Assembly: GCA_022701365.1 (NCBI GenBank)
Contig: JAKUHH010000389.1
Coordinates: forward strand, 558,001 to 622,000
Direction: 5' to 3'
From: Mycocentrospora acerina
Lineage: Eukaryota > Ascomycota > Dothideomycetes > Pleosporales
DNA length: 64,000 nt
Shown piece by piece: positions 44,494 to 55,537 of this stretch (positions are counted from its first letter, which is position 1; each line of letters starts with the position of its first letter). The position numbers and the translations under genes are program-made. Below the pieces are notes generated by a model. It was not told where the DNA came from. It made no database searches and was given only the letters and a program-made list of their open reading frames with translations.

Positions 44494-45657
44494 GATAGCA
44501 GCACTGAGATGTAATATGTACGCCACTCGGAAGACGTGGTAGGGAGTGGTGGTTCAATTGATCGCTATGGGGTATTTGAGCGCTTCGAAATGTGCAAATG
44601 AGGTCTTGTCTGTGTGATGAAGGAACGTTCGTCGCAATCCAGCGCACAAAATACGAGACCTCTCCGCGACAAACAGCGCCAAAGTTAATTGGGTATGATC
44701 CAAGCTGCCAAACGGAACTCCGGAACTCCGAGACGGTGCAATTGGCACTGCCGGTCTGTTTAGATGCGCGTCGCTTTCGTCTGAAATAGGTGGAATTGGC
44801 GGTACTTTGCCTCTTCGAGCACTACATGACGTTGATGATCGTGAATGCGAAATCGTGAGCATTGAAACGGTCCGATGCTTGGATTTGATCAATGGACAAA
44901 ATATATCCCGAGTCTAGCACCTCTCGCACGTATGTGAACCTCCAAAATATATCCCTACGCCGCGAATCCAAGTGATGCGGGTGGTGTTTTCTGGTTCACC
45001 AGCGATTTGGTCGGGGGTAGCTCTTAGCCAAAAGCGGGGCAGCAGCTCGAGGTGCGTCTCAGATGGCAGATAGCTCCAACTTTGATTGTCTCATTTTGAC
45101 CCAAGAGGAGAAGCCCATGATTGAGTGTCCGTGGCCTTGACAAAGATTGATCAACATCAAGTCATCTAGAGGCAAAGGCGCCCGCGAGGGGGGAAAGCTG
45201 ATCTGGTTGCAACAGGGCAGATCGGCCCGGCTGACAAGGGTCATCGCGAGCAATATGTGAAGATGCCCATCAATACCTCAAAATTGCGCAAGAAACCGAT
45301 GAGATATATGACAGAGTTCGACGAGGAGTGTAGATGCAATATATGGTGAATAGACGATCGAAATACAATGGCATCATCTTTTCGTAATTCATTTAAATCA
45401 GGGATCAGTGATGCGGAACCTTTTGCCGAGTAGTCCTCGACGCGTAAACTCGACACTACGCGTATACGCGAACATTACGCGTAAACGCACACACCAAACT
45501 TCTACACGCGTCTGCAAACATCGCGACTAACTATTACACTTAAACTGGCGCAGCAATCAAGTCTGGGGTTCGGATTCAGCACAACACCACCTCTGGCACG
45601 CCTCAACCCAATTTCCACCTACACACCACCGCGCAACGCAAACACCCAACTAAAGCT
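44494..45657. other. Divergent intergenic region of the CFA synthase and RNase H2C genes
   Basis: No gene recognised. The RNase H2C-proximal part contains a dense MluI-box cluster, listed separately. Confidence 0.5.
45440..45511 (+). promoter_or_regulatory. Cluster of four MluI cell-cycle boxes (ACGCGT)
   Basis: Perfect ACGCGT hexamers occur at 45440, 45458, 45477 and 45506, with a partial ACGCGA at 45466. Two carry the extended ACGCGTAAA form. In ascomycetes ACGCGT is the MCB element bound by MBF (Mbp1/Swi6), driving G1/S genes. The cluster lies 147-218 bases upstream of the RNase H2 subunit C start codon. Confidence 0.75.
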
Positions 45658-46242
45658 ATGCTGTCCATTCAACCCACCAACCCCCAAAAATGCACCCCAA
45701 ATCTGCTCCCTGCACGCATAAACCATAACGGCCCCATAAACAACACGTCACAATACTGGAAGCCCGTGACAAACCCTACAGGTACACCATTCTACCGAAA
45801 CTTCTCCTTCTCCTCCTGCACACTGCTAACCCACCTACTCCCATCAGGACCCCACCACGTCCACTTCCGCGGCCGACACTTGTACGGGTCCTCCGTCCCG
45901 CTCCCCTCAAACTACACGGGTGCAGTTCTGCAAATCACAGATAAAATTATTCCTGCTTCGAAATCTCAGTCTCGCACACAACCCCAGTCCCCATCACAAT
46001 CCCAAGCAGACGGATCGGCAGATGAGGAAGACGACGGAGACGTAGTGGCGGAGGATGTCAAAATTGCGGAGCAAGTAGGCGAGTTTGATGAGATCATGAT
46101 TTGGGGACACGGCGGGGAGGTGGAGAGCGAGCAGGACGGGTTTGTTCGCGGTGTTACAGAATGGGTCGGGTTTGCGGAGAGTATGCATGTTGATGACGAT
46201 GAGGATATAGAAGAAGGGGAGAAGGGGGAGAAACATGCGTAG
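45658..46242 (+). CDS. RNH203: Ribonuclease H2 non-catalytic subunit C
   Basis: Two exons, 45658-45781 and 45848-46242, give 172 residues. The 66 bp intron (GTACAC, GCTAAC branch, CAG) is a multiple of three without a stop. The spliced protein has LLPARINHNGPI near the start, then GPHHVHFRGRHLYGSSVPLP and YTGAVLQITD, the hallmark of the RNase H2 subunit C (Ylr154-type) family. An acidic Ser/Gln-rich insert separates this from the C-terminal FDEIMIWGHGGE strand. Subunit C pairs with subunit B to form the scaffold for the catalytic subunit, which removes ribonucleotides embedded in DNA and RNA-DNA hybrids. The upstream MCB cluster implies S-phase expression. The terminal EDIEEGEKGEKHA tail is acidic. 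Confidence 0.82.
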   Translation: MLSIQPTNPQKCTPNLLPARINHNGPINNTSQYWKPVTNPTGTPFYRNFSFSSCTLLTHLLPSGPHHVHFRGRHLYGSSVPLPSNYTGAVLQITDKIIPASKSQSRTQPQSPSQSQADGSADEEDDGDVVAEDVKIAEQVGEFDEIMIWGHGGEVESEQDGFVRGVTEWVGFAESMHVDDDEDIEEGEKGEKHA

Positions 46243-46411
46243 AATTAACTTCAGAGGAAAAACTTTGAACAGTTAAGACGGAAGAAGATGAGATAGAAGT
46301 AATTTGAAGGAAAGCAAGATACCCACAAACGTAGGAATAAGGACTGAACCATTTCAAGTCATCGACAAAGCCATCAATAATTAGATTGGCATGTAGCATT
46401 CATTATTCATC

Positions 46412-47616
46412 TCAATCCTTGGGTCTAGCAAACCCTTTCTGGATATTTTGTCTCCCCTCCAAGTACGTATGGCACGCGCTCATCGCAGGCAGCAAGAGCA
46501 TGACAACGCTCAGCGTCTGGCCGAACCCCCAAATATTCTCCCCTTGGTTCTGCAACCCGCAGAATTGATCCGTATCACTTGGCTGCGCGAACTTCTGACT
46601 CAGGACCAAGATAGAAGACAGTATTGCTAGCAGGATCTGAACGACAAATGCGATGAGGGGGTTCAGAAAGAGATAGTACAGCATGTAAAGGCCAAGGTGC
46701 GCTGGTGCGGCTATATTGTGAGTTGTGAAAGGGGTCTGCTTTGGATCTGTCGCACGACGGACGAGGCAGAGTGCAGAGTTTCTGGACGCATTGGATGCGA
46801 GTGAAGTACCACTTTGCACTCTGGGGTCGTAGAGAATGCACACAAGTGCTGTAGAGAACCCGATCACGATGAGAAACAGTGGAACTAGGAAAGATAGTCG
46901 TTGTGTGCGGCTCTGTACTTCTGTGTTGCCATCTCCGAGTTTGACGACAGTAGGTGGCATAGAGATTGCTGCGACCATGGACGAGAGGAGGAACACGGCG
47001 AATAGAGTGACGAGCGTGAGTCGGATCTTCGCAATGAGCTTGTACTTGCGGAAGTATTTACGAAGGGTCAGGAGAGCAGCAAGATGAGAAGATGACGAGA
47101 GCGCGCAAACGTATAAGATCAAGACAAAGTGTGCGCCCTGTACCTCGAAGGAGTTTTGTGCAACCTGTACCGTCCGCTGTTAGACCATGCACTGTAATCG
47201 GTGAATAGGACGATTATGCCTTTATCCATCCACTCAGCAGCACAGCGAAGCCAGTGATCAACTGCTGGTCCCCCAAACCAATAACCAATGGATCTAGGAA
47301 CGGGCGCCATGCATAGTCCCTCTTCCACTCTGTATCTAGGAATCGCTCACGGACGTATTTAACAGGAGCCCGGAGCGTGAATTGGCCTTTGGAGTCGTGA
47401 GCCTGATCGAGAATCATGGCAAGGATTGAGGCGGTGTTTGTCATGGCACTGGCAAGGACGAAGGAGACTACCACCTATGCGGAGTTTAAGCTGGAGATAA
47501 TTTAGAGAGTGCGCAAATCGACTGACACCAACGCCTGCAATGTCTGGTTCCGCACCATTTATGCAACTTCCGTTGTTGGATGCCATACTGTCGAACACAA
47601 CCCATGGCGGGGCCAT
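46412..47616 (-). CDS. Polytopic membrane protein with a GC-AG intron (unnamed fungal family)
   Basis: Three exons, 47616-47527, 47474-47220 and 47164-46412, encode 365 residues. Intron 1 (52 bp) is GTCAGT to TAG. Intron 2 (55 bp, 47165-47219) begins GC after AAG, has a CTAAC branch and ends CAG; no GT donor gives a better protein. The joined text LSGWIK-VAQNSFEVQGAHFV runs smoothly. About seven hydrophobic helices are visible, including VVSFVLASAMTNTASILAMI, TLVTLFAVFLLSSMVAAI, LVPLFLIVIGFSTALVCIL and a long NPLIAFVVQILLAILSSILV. Between them are LGDQQLITGFAVLLSG and LRKYFRKYKLIAKIR, a pattern I associate with uncharacterised ascomycete plasma-membrane proteins. No transporter or receptor signature is recognised. 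Confidence 0.8.
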
Positions 47617-48011
47617 GCACTAGGAGCAGGCGGTACGGATTCAGGGTTAGGTAAGTCGAAGTGAATATTAATGACGAGGCTGAGGATACGTTTCAACAGG
47701 GGCGAGAATATGGCAACAGGAAACATCATGAAGTTCGAGCAAGCTCGGAGAAATACTGATCAGTGTGGAAGAGCATGCGTGGGTACGTGAGTAGCGGACT
47801 GGCGGCGAACAGAAAGGCGAAGGAGCTAAAACGTAACCCATGTGCTTGACCATGGAGCAAGTGCAATAGAGAAGAAGGCGCAACTTGTTAAGACACGGGC
47901 ATCAAGACACGTGGACTTCCTAATATAACATACATGCTTTCAATAGAAATGGGGATATCTAAATGCCTCTCGATGCCAACACCACCATCCCTCACCCAGC
48001 CAACCCAACAC
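47617..48011. other. Intergenic, upstream of membrane protein and downstream of ESF1
   Basis: About 395 bases with no recognised element. Confidence 0.4.
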
Positions 48012-50250
48012 TTATATTTTCTTGCTCTTTGCTTTGATGCGAGCCGCCAACTTCTTGAGATCATCATCGTCAACACCAGCTTGCTCCTTCTTTGTCTTCT
48101 TCACATCCCGTTCTTGTTCCCGCTCGGGTTCGTCTCCATCGCCACCTTGCTTTCGCTTTTTACGTCCTTCCTCAAGCAGGGCTTTCATGGCCGTGGTCTC
48201 CTTGAACCTCGGGTTTGTAGGGTCAATAGCAAATTCGTGACTCTCGTACAGCTTCGCGAAACGCGGGTCGCTTGTGTTGATTTTGAAGCTGTCTTCCACG
48301 ACTGGTGCATTTTTCTTGGCTTTCTTCCCCTTCTTCTTGGCCTTTTCTGCCTTTACAATCTCATTCATGTCAAAGTGACGCATCTTGTCGTCTTCATTAG
48401 CCATGAGTAGCTCCAGGTTGGCTCGCTCGGCTGCGATGGCTTGCTCTTGCTGTTCCTTTTCTTCGCGCTTCTTAGCTCTCTTCGTTTTCTTGTCCACCTT
48501 CTCGGCCTTTGCCGCTTCCTCTGGGTCAGATCCGAAAAATGGATCGTTAAAAGGATCGTCCTCGTCCGCGACCGCGTCGACAACCTCTGTCTCCTTGACC
48601 TCAGCGTCAGGATCCCGTCCTTCTCTCTTTGCCTTTGCTCGTTCCTTGCGCTTGGCTTTCCTTTCCTTCTCTTTGCGCACATATGCTTCCATAGTCGTTT
48701 CTTGAATGGGGATGTCGTTCTCGAAAACAGAGCCTTTGCCAGTGTCGTTTAGGAGACCACCCGTGAAGGTGATCTGCATCTCTCCATCAGGCTTGGGGAA
48801 GTCGCGATCTCTCTTCGAAGACGGTTTTGGCTTCGATTTTGACTTTGTGGTTCTGCTCGTTGTCTCGAGACCTAGAGCTGCGCGCAGACTAGCAGCCTTA
48901 TCCAATTTGGCAGTCTCAGCTTCATCTTCAGAAGATGAAGAGTTTTCGCCAAGATAGGCTTGCAGCTCGTTCTCGTCAATTTCCTTCCTGGAAAAGGCAC
49001 GCTTCTGGACTTCCTTCCTCGTCGCATCGTCAGCGTCCCATGTCAGCTTGACTTTCGAATGGGTAAGCGCATCTGTTGTAAATTCGTTTGGCTTGTAGCC
49101 ATCCGGCAGTCTGTCGCATTCGTCATGTGGATCTTGGTCAAACGTGGTGCCATCAGGAACAAATCGAAGGTCGAAGAAGTTCGCGCTTGTAAGGTATTCT
49201 CGCCCATCGAGGTTGTCGTAGATGGCTTTGGCGGTGTTCGCTGAAGAGCAAGTTATGATGGCATAGTAATAGCGCAGACGATCCAGCTGATAGCTTCGTA
49301 ATGCCGTGGAATCAAACTCTTCGCCATCGTCCTTTTGCAGGTCGTTGTTCGCTTGCTCCTCGTCTTCGTCCTCGGATACTGATGGAGAGTCTCCCAAGGA
49401 AGTCAGGTTGTTCTCATCCTTGTTCGCTGTAGAGGCAAAGATCTCTCGGGGCGGTCCCTCAATCTCCTCGCGCTGTAGTCGTTCCATGCCGAATTCGCTC
49501 GGGTAGATGACGACATTCAGAATCTTTCCACCAGCTGGCAAAAAGGAACTTGCAACACCCATTATATCGGATGCCCTCATATTGTCCCAGTCCATGTTTA
49601 CTGCAGCTAGACGTGCAGAGATGTCGCCTGTAGGCACTGCATTACCCTCACCTGCCAATTCTGCTTGTTCTTCGACTTCTTCGTCATCATCGTCGCTAGA
49701 GCTCTCATCCGAAGAAGACTCTAGACCGCCATCTCGTATCGGATCGAAGTCCTGGTTAGCCACCCTGGCGAGCTCCTTTGCAACAGCCTTATCTCGCTTC
49801 CCATTAACTGGGCCCTCGAGTTCTGGCTCCTCAGCGTCACCGTCGTCGTCTTCATCATCCTCTGCTTCATACAGACGCTCCATGGCCTTCTTGCCTGCCT
49901 CTTTTGAGATCTTGCGGCCATATTTGTCGACTGTGGCCTTGTTGTAGAAGTCTGGATCGCTGCGTAGTCGCGAGAATCGGGGGTCGAGCTTGGTTTTGTT
50001 ATGTTTTTTCGAGGGGAGCCTAAACTTTGGGTCGCTCTCAAAATTTGCGAATCGGGTATCGCCTGCAAGAGCTCGCGGTCAGCACCCGTCGCTATTTCGC
50101 CTCACGGTTTACCCTGCGCGAGAGAGGAAGACTATGCGCCATTGCAGCCATACTTCCTCCTGCACATACAAGAAACCCGTAGCACTTACTTTTGGGCGCA
50201 CTAGAGCTTGCTGCCTTGGAAGGCACAGCCTGTCTCTTTGGCAACGGCAT
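48012..50250 (-). CDS. ESF1: Pre-rRNA-processing protein Esf1
   Basis: Two exons, 50250-50190 and 50062-48012, encode 703 residues. The 127 bp intron (GTAAGT to CAG) joins SSSAPK to SDTRFANFESDPKFRLP. The N-terminus has the Esf1 signature DTRFANFESDPKFRLPSKK and LDPRFSRLRSD, followed by acidic stretches (SSSDESSSDDDDEEVEEQ). The central NUC153/RRM-like domain contains LAAVNMDWDNMRASDIMGV, ILNVVIYPSEFGMERL, RYYYAIITCSSANTAKAIY and LRFVPDGTTF. Lys/Glu-rich coiled regions follow, and the C-terminal NUC153 motif is DPRFAKLYESHEFAIDPTN. In yeast Esf1 is a nucleolar protein of the small-subunit processome needed for 18S rRNA formation. It is divergent from a 55-residue microprotein gene, starts 306 bases apart. 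Confidence 0.93.
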
Positions 50251-50556
50251 TGTTGATGCGCAGTGTTGTTGTGTGTATGTGTTTGTGGTTGGAGAGCGTG
50301 TTCTGGGCGCACTTTTTCTTTGCACTTTCTTTGCGCTTCGGCTGAAGTGGGCGCTGATTGGCTGCACGACGGAGGTGCGGAGAGCGCGTCATGTCTCCCA
50401 AGAGCGGAAACATATCGCGAGGGGAAATCTATCACACGACATACCCTCGGAAGACGTCCGTAGCTCTCAACAATATCCTTCGCACATGCTCAGCTTCAGC
50501 TTTCATCCCACATCTACACTACTCAACTGATCTCATCTCACACCCTGCACAACTCA

Positions 50557-50862
50557 ATGGCTTACTCAAGGCTTCTCACGTGAGTCGCTCACCACCTTGG
50601 ACCTTTCAAGTGATCTTCTCCGCTTTTGACGAAAGCTAATCTCACATTATCTGTTCGCCAGACCCCGCAACCTCACCATTCTTTCTCTCTTCTCTCTTGG
50701 TGGAGGATACTTCGCGATGAGGCCGAGCACTCTAGCTATAAGACAGAAAGAGCGGGCAGCAGGCGACTATAGCGTCACTGTGGACCGATCAGGTAATTCT
50801 CAAGTGCCTACCCGCAAAATGCTTAATAATCGCTGACTCGCATCACAGGCGGCGGTATCTGA
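50557..50862 (+). CDS. 55-residue single-pass microprotein, three exons
   Basis: Exons are 50557-50579 (23 nt), 50662-50792 (131 nt) and 50849-50862 (14 nt). Introns are 82 bp (GTGAGT to CAG) and 56 bp (GTAATT, CTGAC branch, CAG). The reconstructed protein starts MAYSRLLTPRNLTILSLFSL, then GGGYFAMRPSTLAIRQKE, and ends YSVTVDRSGGGI. It has a short positive N-terminus, one membrane helix (about 12-27) and a Gly-rich C-terminus. All four splice sites are canonical and every junction keeps frame, which is hard to explain by chance in so short a gene. The layout suggests a small mitochondrial inner-membrane protein, possibly a respiratory-complex subunit or assembly factor; that is inference. Confidence 0.7.
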
Positions 50863-51859
50863 GATTTTGCAACACGGCTATACTTTGTAAACGTGTATTT
50901 ATAAATAATACCCTGGACAGAGCCTCGTTCGGAGACTCACCGTGGTACGAGATGAATACGTTACTCTTAAGTATAGATTCAAATACAGATGTTTGTTTCG
51001 TTCCACCTTCGCACGATAGCGCTTGATCTGTAGAGCAATAGCGTGTTGTTACCGTAGAAGAATTCGCATCACAAAACAATACGATACAGGGTCTTGACAT
51101 TGGGCAAGTGCTTGTTGGCGCGGAGCTGTACCCGGTGTCTTCCGCTCTTAGTTTGATGTTGATATTAGTGAACAGAAGTTGTGCATCAGAGCTCTTACTA
51201 TGCGCCTTGCGAGTATATTTTTTAATTATGGACATGAAGCTCCACATCCGTCAGCACAACCCCAATGGGCCAGCCTCTCTTCCAACTTGAACAAGTTAGC
51301 GGCATATTGTCCGTGCGTCTACATGCTAAAAATATCCCTCTCAGCCTCAGCACAGGCTGCTGACCCAGTGCTCCACTACCATCTTCATCGTGCCAAAATA
51401 CTAGGGTCTAAGTATAATACTTTCTATCTTGAGGCGGCACGAAAGGCGAGCAGTTGTTTGATTATTGTTTTCTAATTCGTGGCGATCCTTCAGCTCAGCA
51501 CGTCTCAACTTCAGCCCTCACCTGCATGAACTTGAACCAATTGAAAGGCTCACTAGTGACAACTCACAGATTGAGCAACACGTCGATGCGGTTGCGGGGG
51601 ACCCGCTTAGAAAGCCCTACCACATGGCCGGCTTCTTAAAACAGGACCTACTTATGCTGGTGTTTGGGCGGGGCTGCGCCGAGTCCCTTGTTCGTACTGT
51701 CCACGCTCCTGAGACGTAGGACGTGATCCCGTATTTACAGCCCTTATATCGTCAGCAACTTCTTCCGCGTACCTCCGTTTGTCGTGATCTACACTTACCT
51801 AACTGCTCTACGCCCATCGCGATTACCGTTTTTCTGTTTGTAGACAAGCATACAGCAAA
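50863..51859. other. Intergenic region
   Basis: About 1 kb with only overlapping short frames of poor composition; no element recognised. Confidence 0.45.
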
Positions 51860-54538
51860 ATGACAGACAAGCAGAAATACTTCAGCGTCGACGAATTTCA
51901 GAGCTGGAAGAAGACCCATGGCAAGAACTCCGTGGTACCACCAAGAGCGAACTTTTTGGCGACTGCGAACTATATCCGGGACCTTTTTGAGAAGAATAAA
52001 TTTGCTTGGGGTGTCCTAGGTGGCATGGAGATGTTGTGCTTAGGATACCGACGTGAGATGCCGGACCTCCACATCGCCTATGATTACAGAGACTTTGCAC
52101 AGATGAAGGCCAAGCTTATGAGTGAACGCCGGTAGGTCTATTTCTATCGGGAGATTACTTGGACTTACGATGATAGTGTTCGGTTGCAGGACGGGATGAA
52201 TCCGCTATTTGCCACTAAGATCCTTATCCAAACTGGGCCAGACTACAAGGACGCTGGGTGTGCACATACCGCCTTTGTTGAAGTAGACTTGATACCACCA
52301 GGTCAGCTTCTTTCTATACTGACAATGATGCCATTGCTGACCGTGCCAAGGAATCTGCGGTACTCCACCAACTGATGCACTTAGTAGTAATCTCGTTTTA
52401 CTAAGCTTGAAAACCGATGGTAAACTAAAGACCTATAAAGGCCTGAACATGCTGTATTTGGTGAGCTCTTTGATACATTACTGCAAAGTCCGTGGCCTAG
52501 CCTGGGATCCGAGAAAAGATATTTTGTATCTATGTCAAAACTACGGGGAAGACGTGCAGCATATACGCAGCAAGCTCAACCAGAAGGAAGTCCAAGAGCA
52601 TTTTTTGGGAACACCATTCTTTTCGCGGCTACCATCCGACGATCAGCGTAGATGCTATTTGATACTTCTAGACAAGGAACCTCCACCGATGATGGCAATC
52701 ACACCTCCGGTTGTCTCACCTGGTCACAAATATTCGGCATCTGCTTCACATTCCAGCAAGCCCCGTATCTCGTCGCACAAATCTTCGCCATCCCTCAACA
52801 CACATCTCCCTTCGGAGCATGTCAGCCTTTTTGTTCCTGGTCAGTCCCATCTTCAGGCGCCAAAGAGTGGTCATCAGCCGCAGGTGCCGTCCACTGCACA
52901 CTCGCATACGCAGCCAGACCAAAGTAACAGTACAGGAAGGGATTCGCGATCAAGATATCGGAATATCAGTGCTCCTAGTAGTCGTGAGAGTAGCCCGGCA
53001 GGCCCTCAGATGCGCCCCAATTCAATGGACTTGCGACTTCTACAGCAAGAACCAGCTCTACCGTCGTACCACGCTCGAATCACTAACATGCAGAGTGTGG
53101 CAAGCTCGACGCCACAGCAACAGGTTGTTTCAAGTTTCCATCCTGTTCCTATGGTTGCCGAAACATACAAGTCTACACTAAACTTGAGTCCCTTCTTCAC
53201 GGGTCCTATTCCACCGTATGCATTTACACAGACGCCTTATACGCAGCAGAATCTTAGTATGCGACCAGTTAGCATGTCGATAATGCCCGAACCGCAGAAT
53301 CCGGGTCAGCATCACCTGAAGTCGCAACTTGGGTTAGCGGGCGATGAACATTATGGGCAGATGGGTTCGCCAGTGCCGATTACGATCAACCCAAAACGCC
53401 CGCAAGCGCGGTCCTCTTCTTATGGATCTCATTTGGATAGAATAGCAATGGCTGGCATACCAATTCCCGAACTAGGTGAACCTAAGCTTGGTCAGCTACA
53501 TGAAGTCGGATCTAAAGAAGTAGTCGTACCTTCCCTGCAGATTGCTGACGAGCTGAGCGAGCCGCCGGTCAGCAAGCTCCCCCTAGTTGGCAAGGAGGGA
53601 ATAAATGCATCCCTACATGAAGTCAGCTCAGACGCCCATTCAGAAAATGATGTCTCGTTACATCCCCAGCCTCTCTTCGCGTCCAGAAGCTCGTTACCCT
53701 CGACACCTCGACGAACCAGTTTCGTCGCAGAGCTACCGACCGACCAAGTTGCGACGATCAAACTCACATCATTGCCGCCAATATCTTTCCATCAACTCTC
53801 CGAATCCTCAATATTCCCGCAAACAGAGACAGCACCAGCACCAGCACTCCAAGACGCAAAACCTACCGATAAAACAACACCAGAATATACACCCATCAGT
53901 CCCCCAGACGCCATGACCTCTACTCTCCCAACAACCTCAAGACCCCCCCATTCACGCGCAAAATCCGCTCCCCTAGGCGCCCTACCAGCCAGTCTCATAG
54001 CCGGCGGTACAAACCCTCACCGCCCTCACCATCACTCCCCACAGACGTCCATATCGCATCCCCCTCCTCAGGCCGCTCCCCACGCTGCTCCACCCACCCA
54101 AACCAACGCATCAAGATATACCCGCTACTACGCCAACCCACAAAACTTCCTTCCCCAGTCTCAGTCTCAGCCGCAGCCACAGCCCCAACCCGAATCCCAA
54201 CCCACATACCAAGCATACCACCTCCCCGCCGCGCCACACCCCGAAATCCCCCACTCACAAACGGAACCTGCACGCCCACACCACAGCATCATGGACTCCA
54301 AACAAGCAGAAGAAGAACCCCCGCAATCCCACCACCATTCCTTTGAGAATTTACAAGATATCGACGGCAGGGAGTACTTGACTCCACACGTACATGGACA
54401 GCACAAAGCCGGCCAAAGCCACAAACGGACCCCTAGCCATGAATCGGTAAAGAGCCAAGGGTCCGACGAATGGGCAAAGGAGTACCGATTGGAGTTGCCT
54501 CAATTTGATGAAATGTACGGCGGGGAGGAGGAAGCGAG

Positions 54539-54545
<7 letters not shown>
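51860..54545 (+). CDS. Nucleotidyltransferase-like domain protein with long disordered tail
   Basis: Three exons, 51860-52131, 52177-52301 and 52351-54545, encode 863 residues. Introns are 45 bp (GTAGGT to TAG) and 49 bp (GTCAGC, CTGAC, AAG). The first 200 residues resemble the fungal nucleotidyltransferase fold: ANYIRDLFEKNKFAWGVLGG then MEMLCLGYRREMPDLHIAYD, in the place of the usual GG-x-A-x6-G-x-R-x-T-x-D-[IV]-D catalytic strand, and HTAFVEVDLIPPG for the third acidic strand. The metal-binding aspartates look only partly conserved, so catalysis is doubtful. From about 250 onward the chain is Ser/Pro/His/Gln-rich and disordered, with QSQSQPQPQPQPESQ-like runs. The stop codon begins a run of nine TAG codons. 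I know no name for this protein. Confidence 0.75.
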
Positions 54546-54571
<26 letters not shown>

Positions 54572-54572
54572 A
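54543..54572 (+). repeat. (TAG)9-TAA: trinucleotide repeat of consecutive in-frame stop codons
   Basis: The natural stop of the upstream gene is the first of nine tandem TAG codons, immediately followed by TAA in the same frame. Confidence 0.9.
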
Positions 54573-54965
54573 TGATTCTCTTATTAAAAAATTTATACAC
54601 GATGACGCTTTTGTCCAAGAACATATATCCTACTACTCTGCATCAAATATGATTGTGTAATGTTGGTGGTAAAAAAAAAATGCCATATCAAACTTTTTAC
54701 TACATTATACTATACTATACTAACTCTTACAATCAACTAGTCTCTTCACCATCCTTATCCCCCCCAGCCACTCTCACCATCTTCCGCATGCTTTCAAAAA
54801 GATTAAATCTCCCTATTTAAAGAATATCCACTACCCGCCCCCATCTCCACTTCACTTCACTTGACTCGACTCGACTCCACCACACCCACACACCCTACCT
54901 ACTCTCTTCATGGTATCTACTTTCCAATTTCACAAATCCCCAATCAAGGTTGTCCAAGACAACTA
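54573..54965. other. Intergenic, 3-prime of the nucleotidyltransferase-like gene
   Basis: Contains an A9 run, ACTATACTATACT repeats near 54700-54720 and CT-rich sequence. No gene is recognised. Confidence 0.45.
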
Positions 54966-55052
54966 CTCCCCTTGGTGTAGTTGGTTCATCACGTTCGACT
55001 GTAAATTGCTTATGTAATTGAAAGGTCCCTGGTTCGATTCCGGGAGGGGAGA
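54966..55052 (+). tRNA. tRNA-Tyr: tRNA-Tyr (GTA) with a 12-nt intron
   Basis: The acceptor stem CTCCCCT (54966-54972) pairs with AGGGGAG (55045-55051), with discriminator A at 55052. The D stem GTG/CAC, anticodon stem TTCGA/TTGAA and T stem CCTGG/CCGGG with loop TTCGATT all form. The anticodon GTA is at 55001-55003, and a 12-base intron (55005-55016) lies one base 3-prime of it, the canonical position. The C1-G72 pair is diagnostic of eukaryotic tRNA-Tyr. A T-run at 55063 is the Pol III terminator. Confidence 0.95.
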
Positions 55053-55062
55053 TGAACTCATT

Positions 55063-55073
55063 CTTTTTTTTTC
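55063..55073 (+). terminator. Pol III T-run terminator of tRNA-Tyr
   Basis: A run of T residues starts 11 bases after the tRNA 3-prime end, sufficient for RNA polymerase III termination. Confidence 0.75.
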
Positions 55074-55537
55074 TTTCTTTCTTGGGCTAATACCACACAC
55101 ACATGCACATTCATCTACTTACCTTCCACACACATGTATATATGTACATATATGAAATGTTTGTTTTCCTTTCATTTTTAGTAAAAAAAAAAGCTGAAGA
55201 GGAAGAATTGGTTTGGCTAATTGGTGTGGTTTTGAGTAAGAATGTGTCTGTTTGATTGATGGATTGTGAGATTTGAAGAGAATTAAAAGTTTGATTTGCC
55301 GAAAAAGTGGTAGTAGGTGGGTAGGTAGGTAGGGTAGCAAAAAAAAGATTCATCTTTTTTTGCAGCAAAGGCCTATTATATATGTACAAGGGAAGAAAGA
55401 ATTCTACAACGCTCCTTCTTGAGGCTGTACGCGTCTATCCATCCATTCATTTATCCATCCGTCCACCCCCCACAAAGAACATACAGTATCGATTCCGCTC
55501 AACAAACGAACCAGCCTTTCAATTCCATTCTAGTCGC
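55074..55537. other. Intergenic simple-sequence region
   Basis: CTTT, ACAC, TATATG and GGTAGGTAGGTAGG short repeats; no gene seen. Confidence 0.5.

Noticed and set aside
44554..44892. 112-codon minus frame upstream of the CFA synthase
   Set aside because: No motif; occupies the expected promoter region and shows no homology-like segments.
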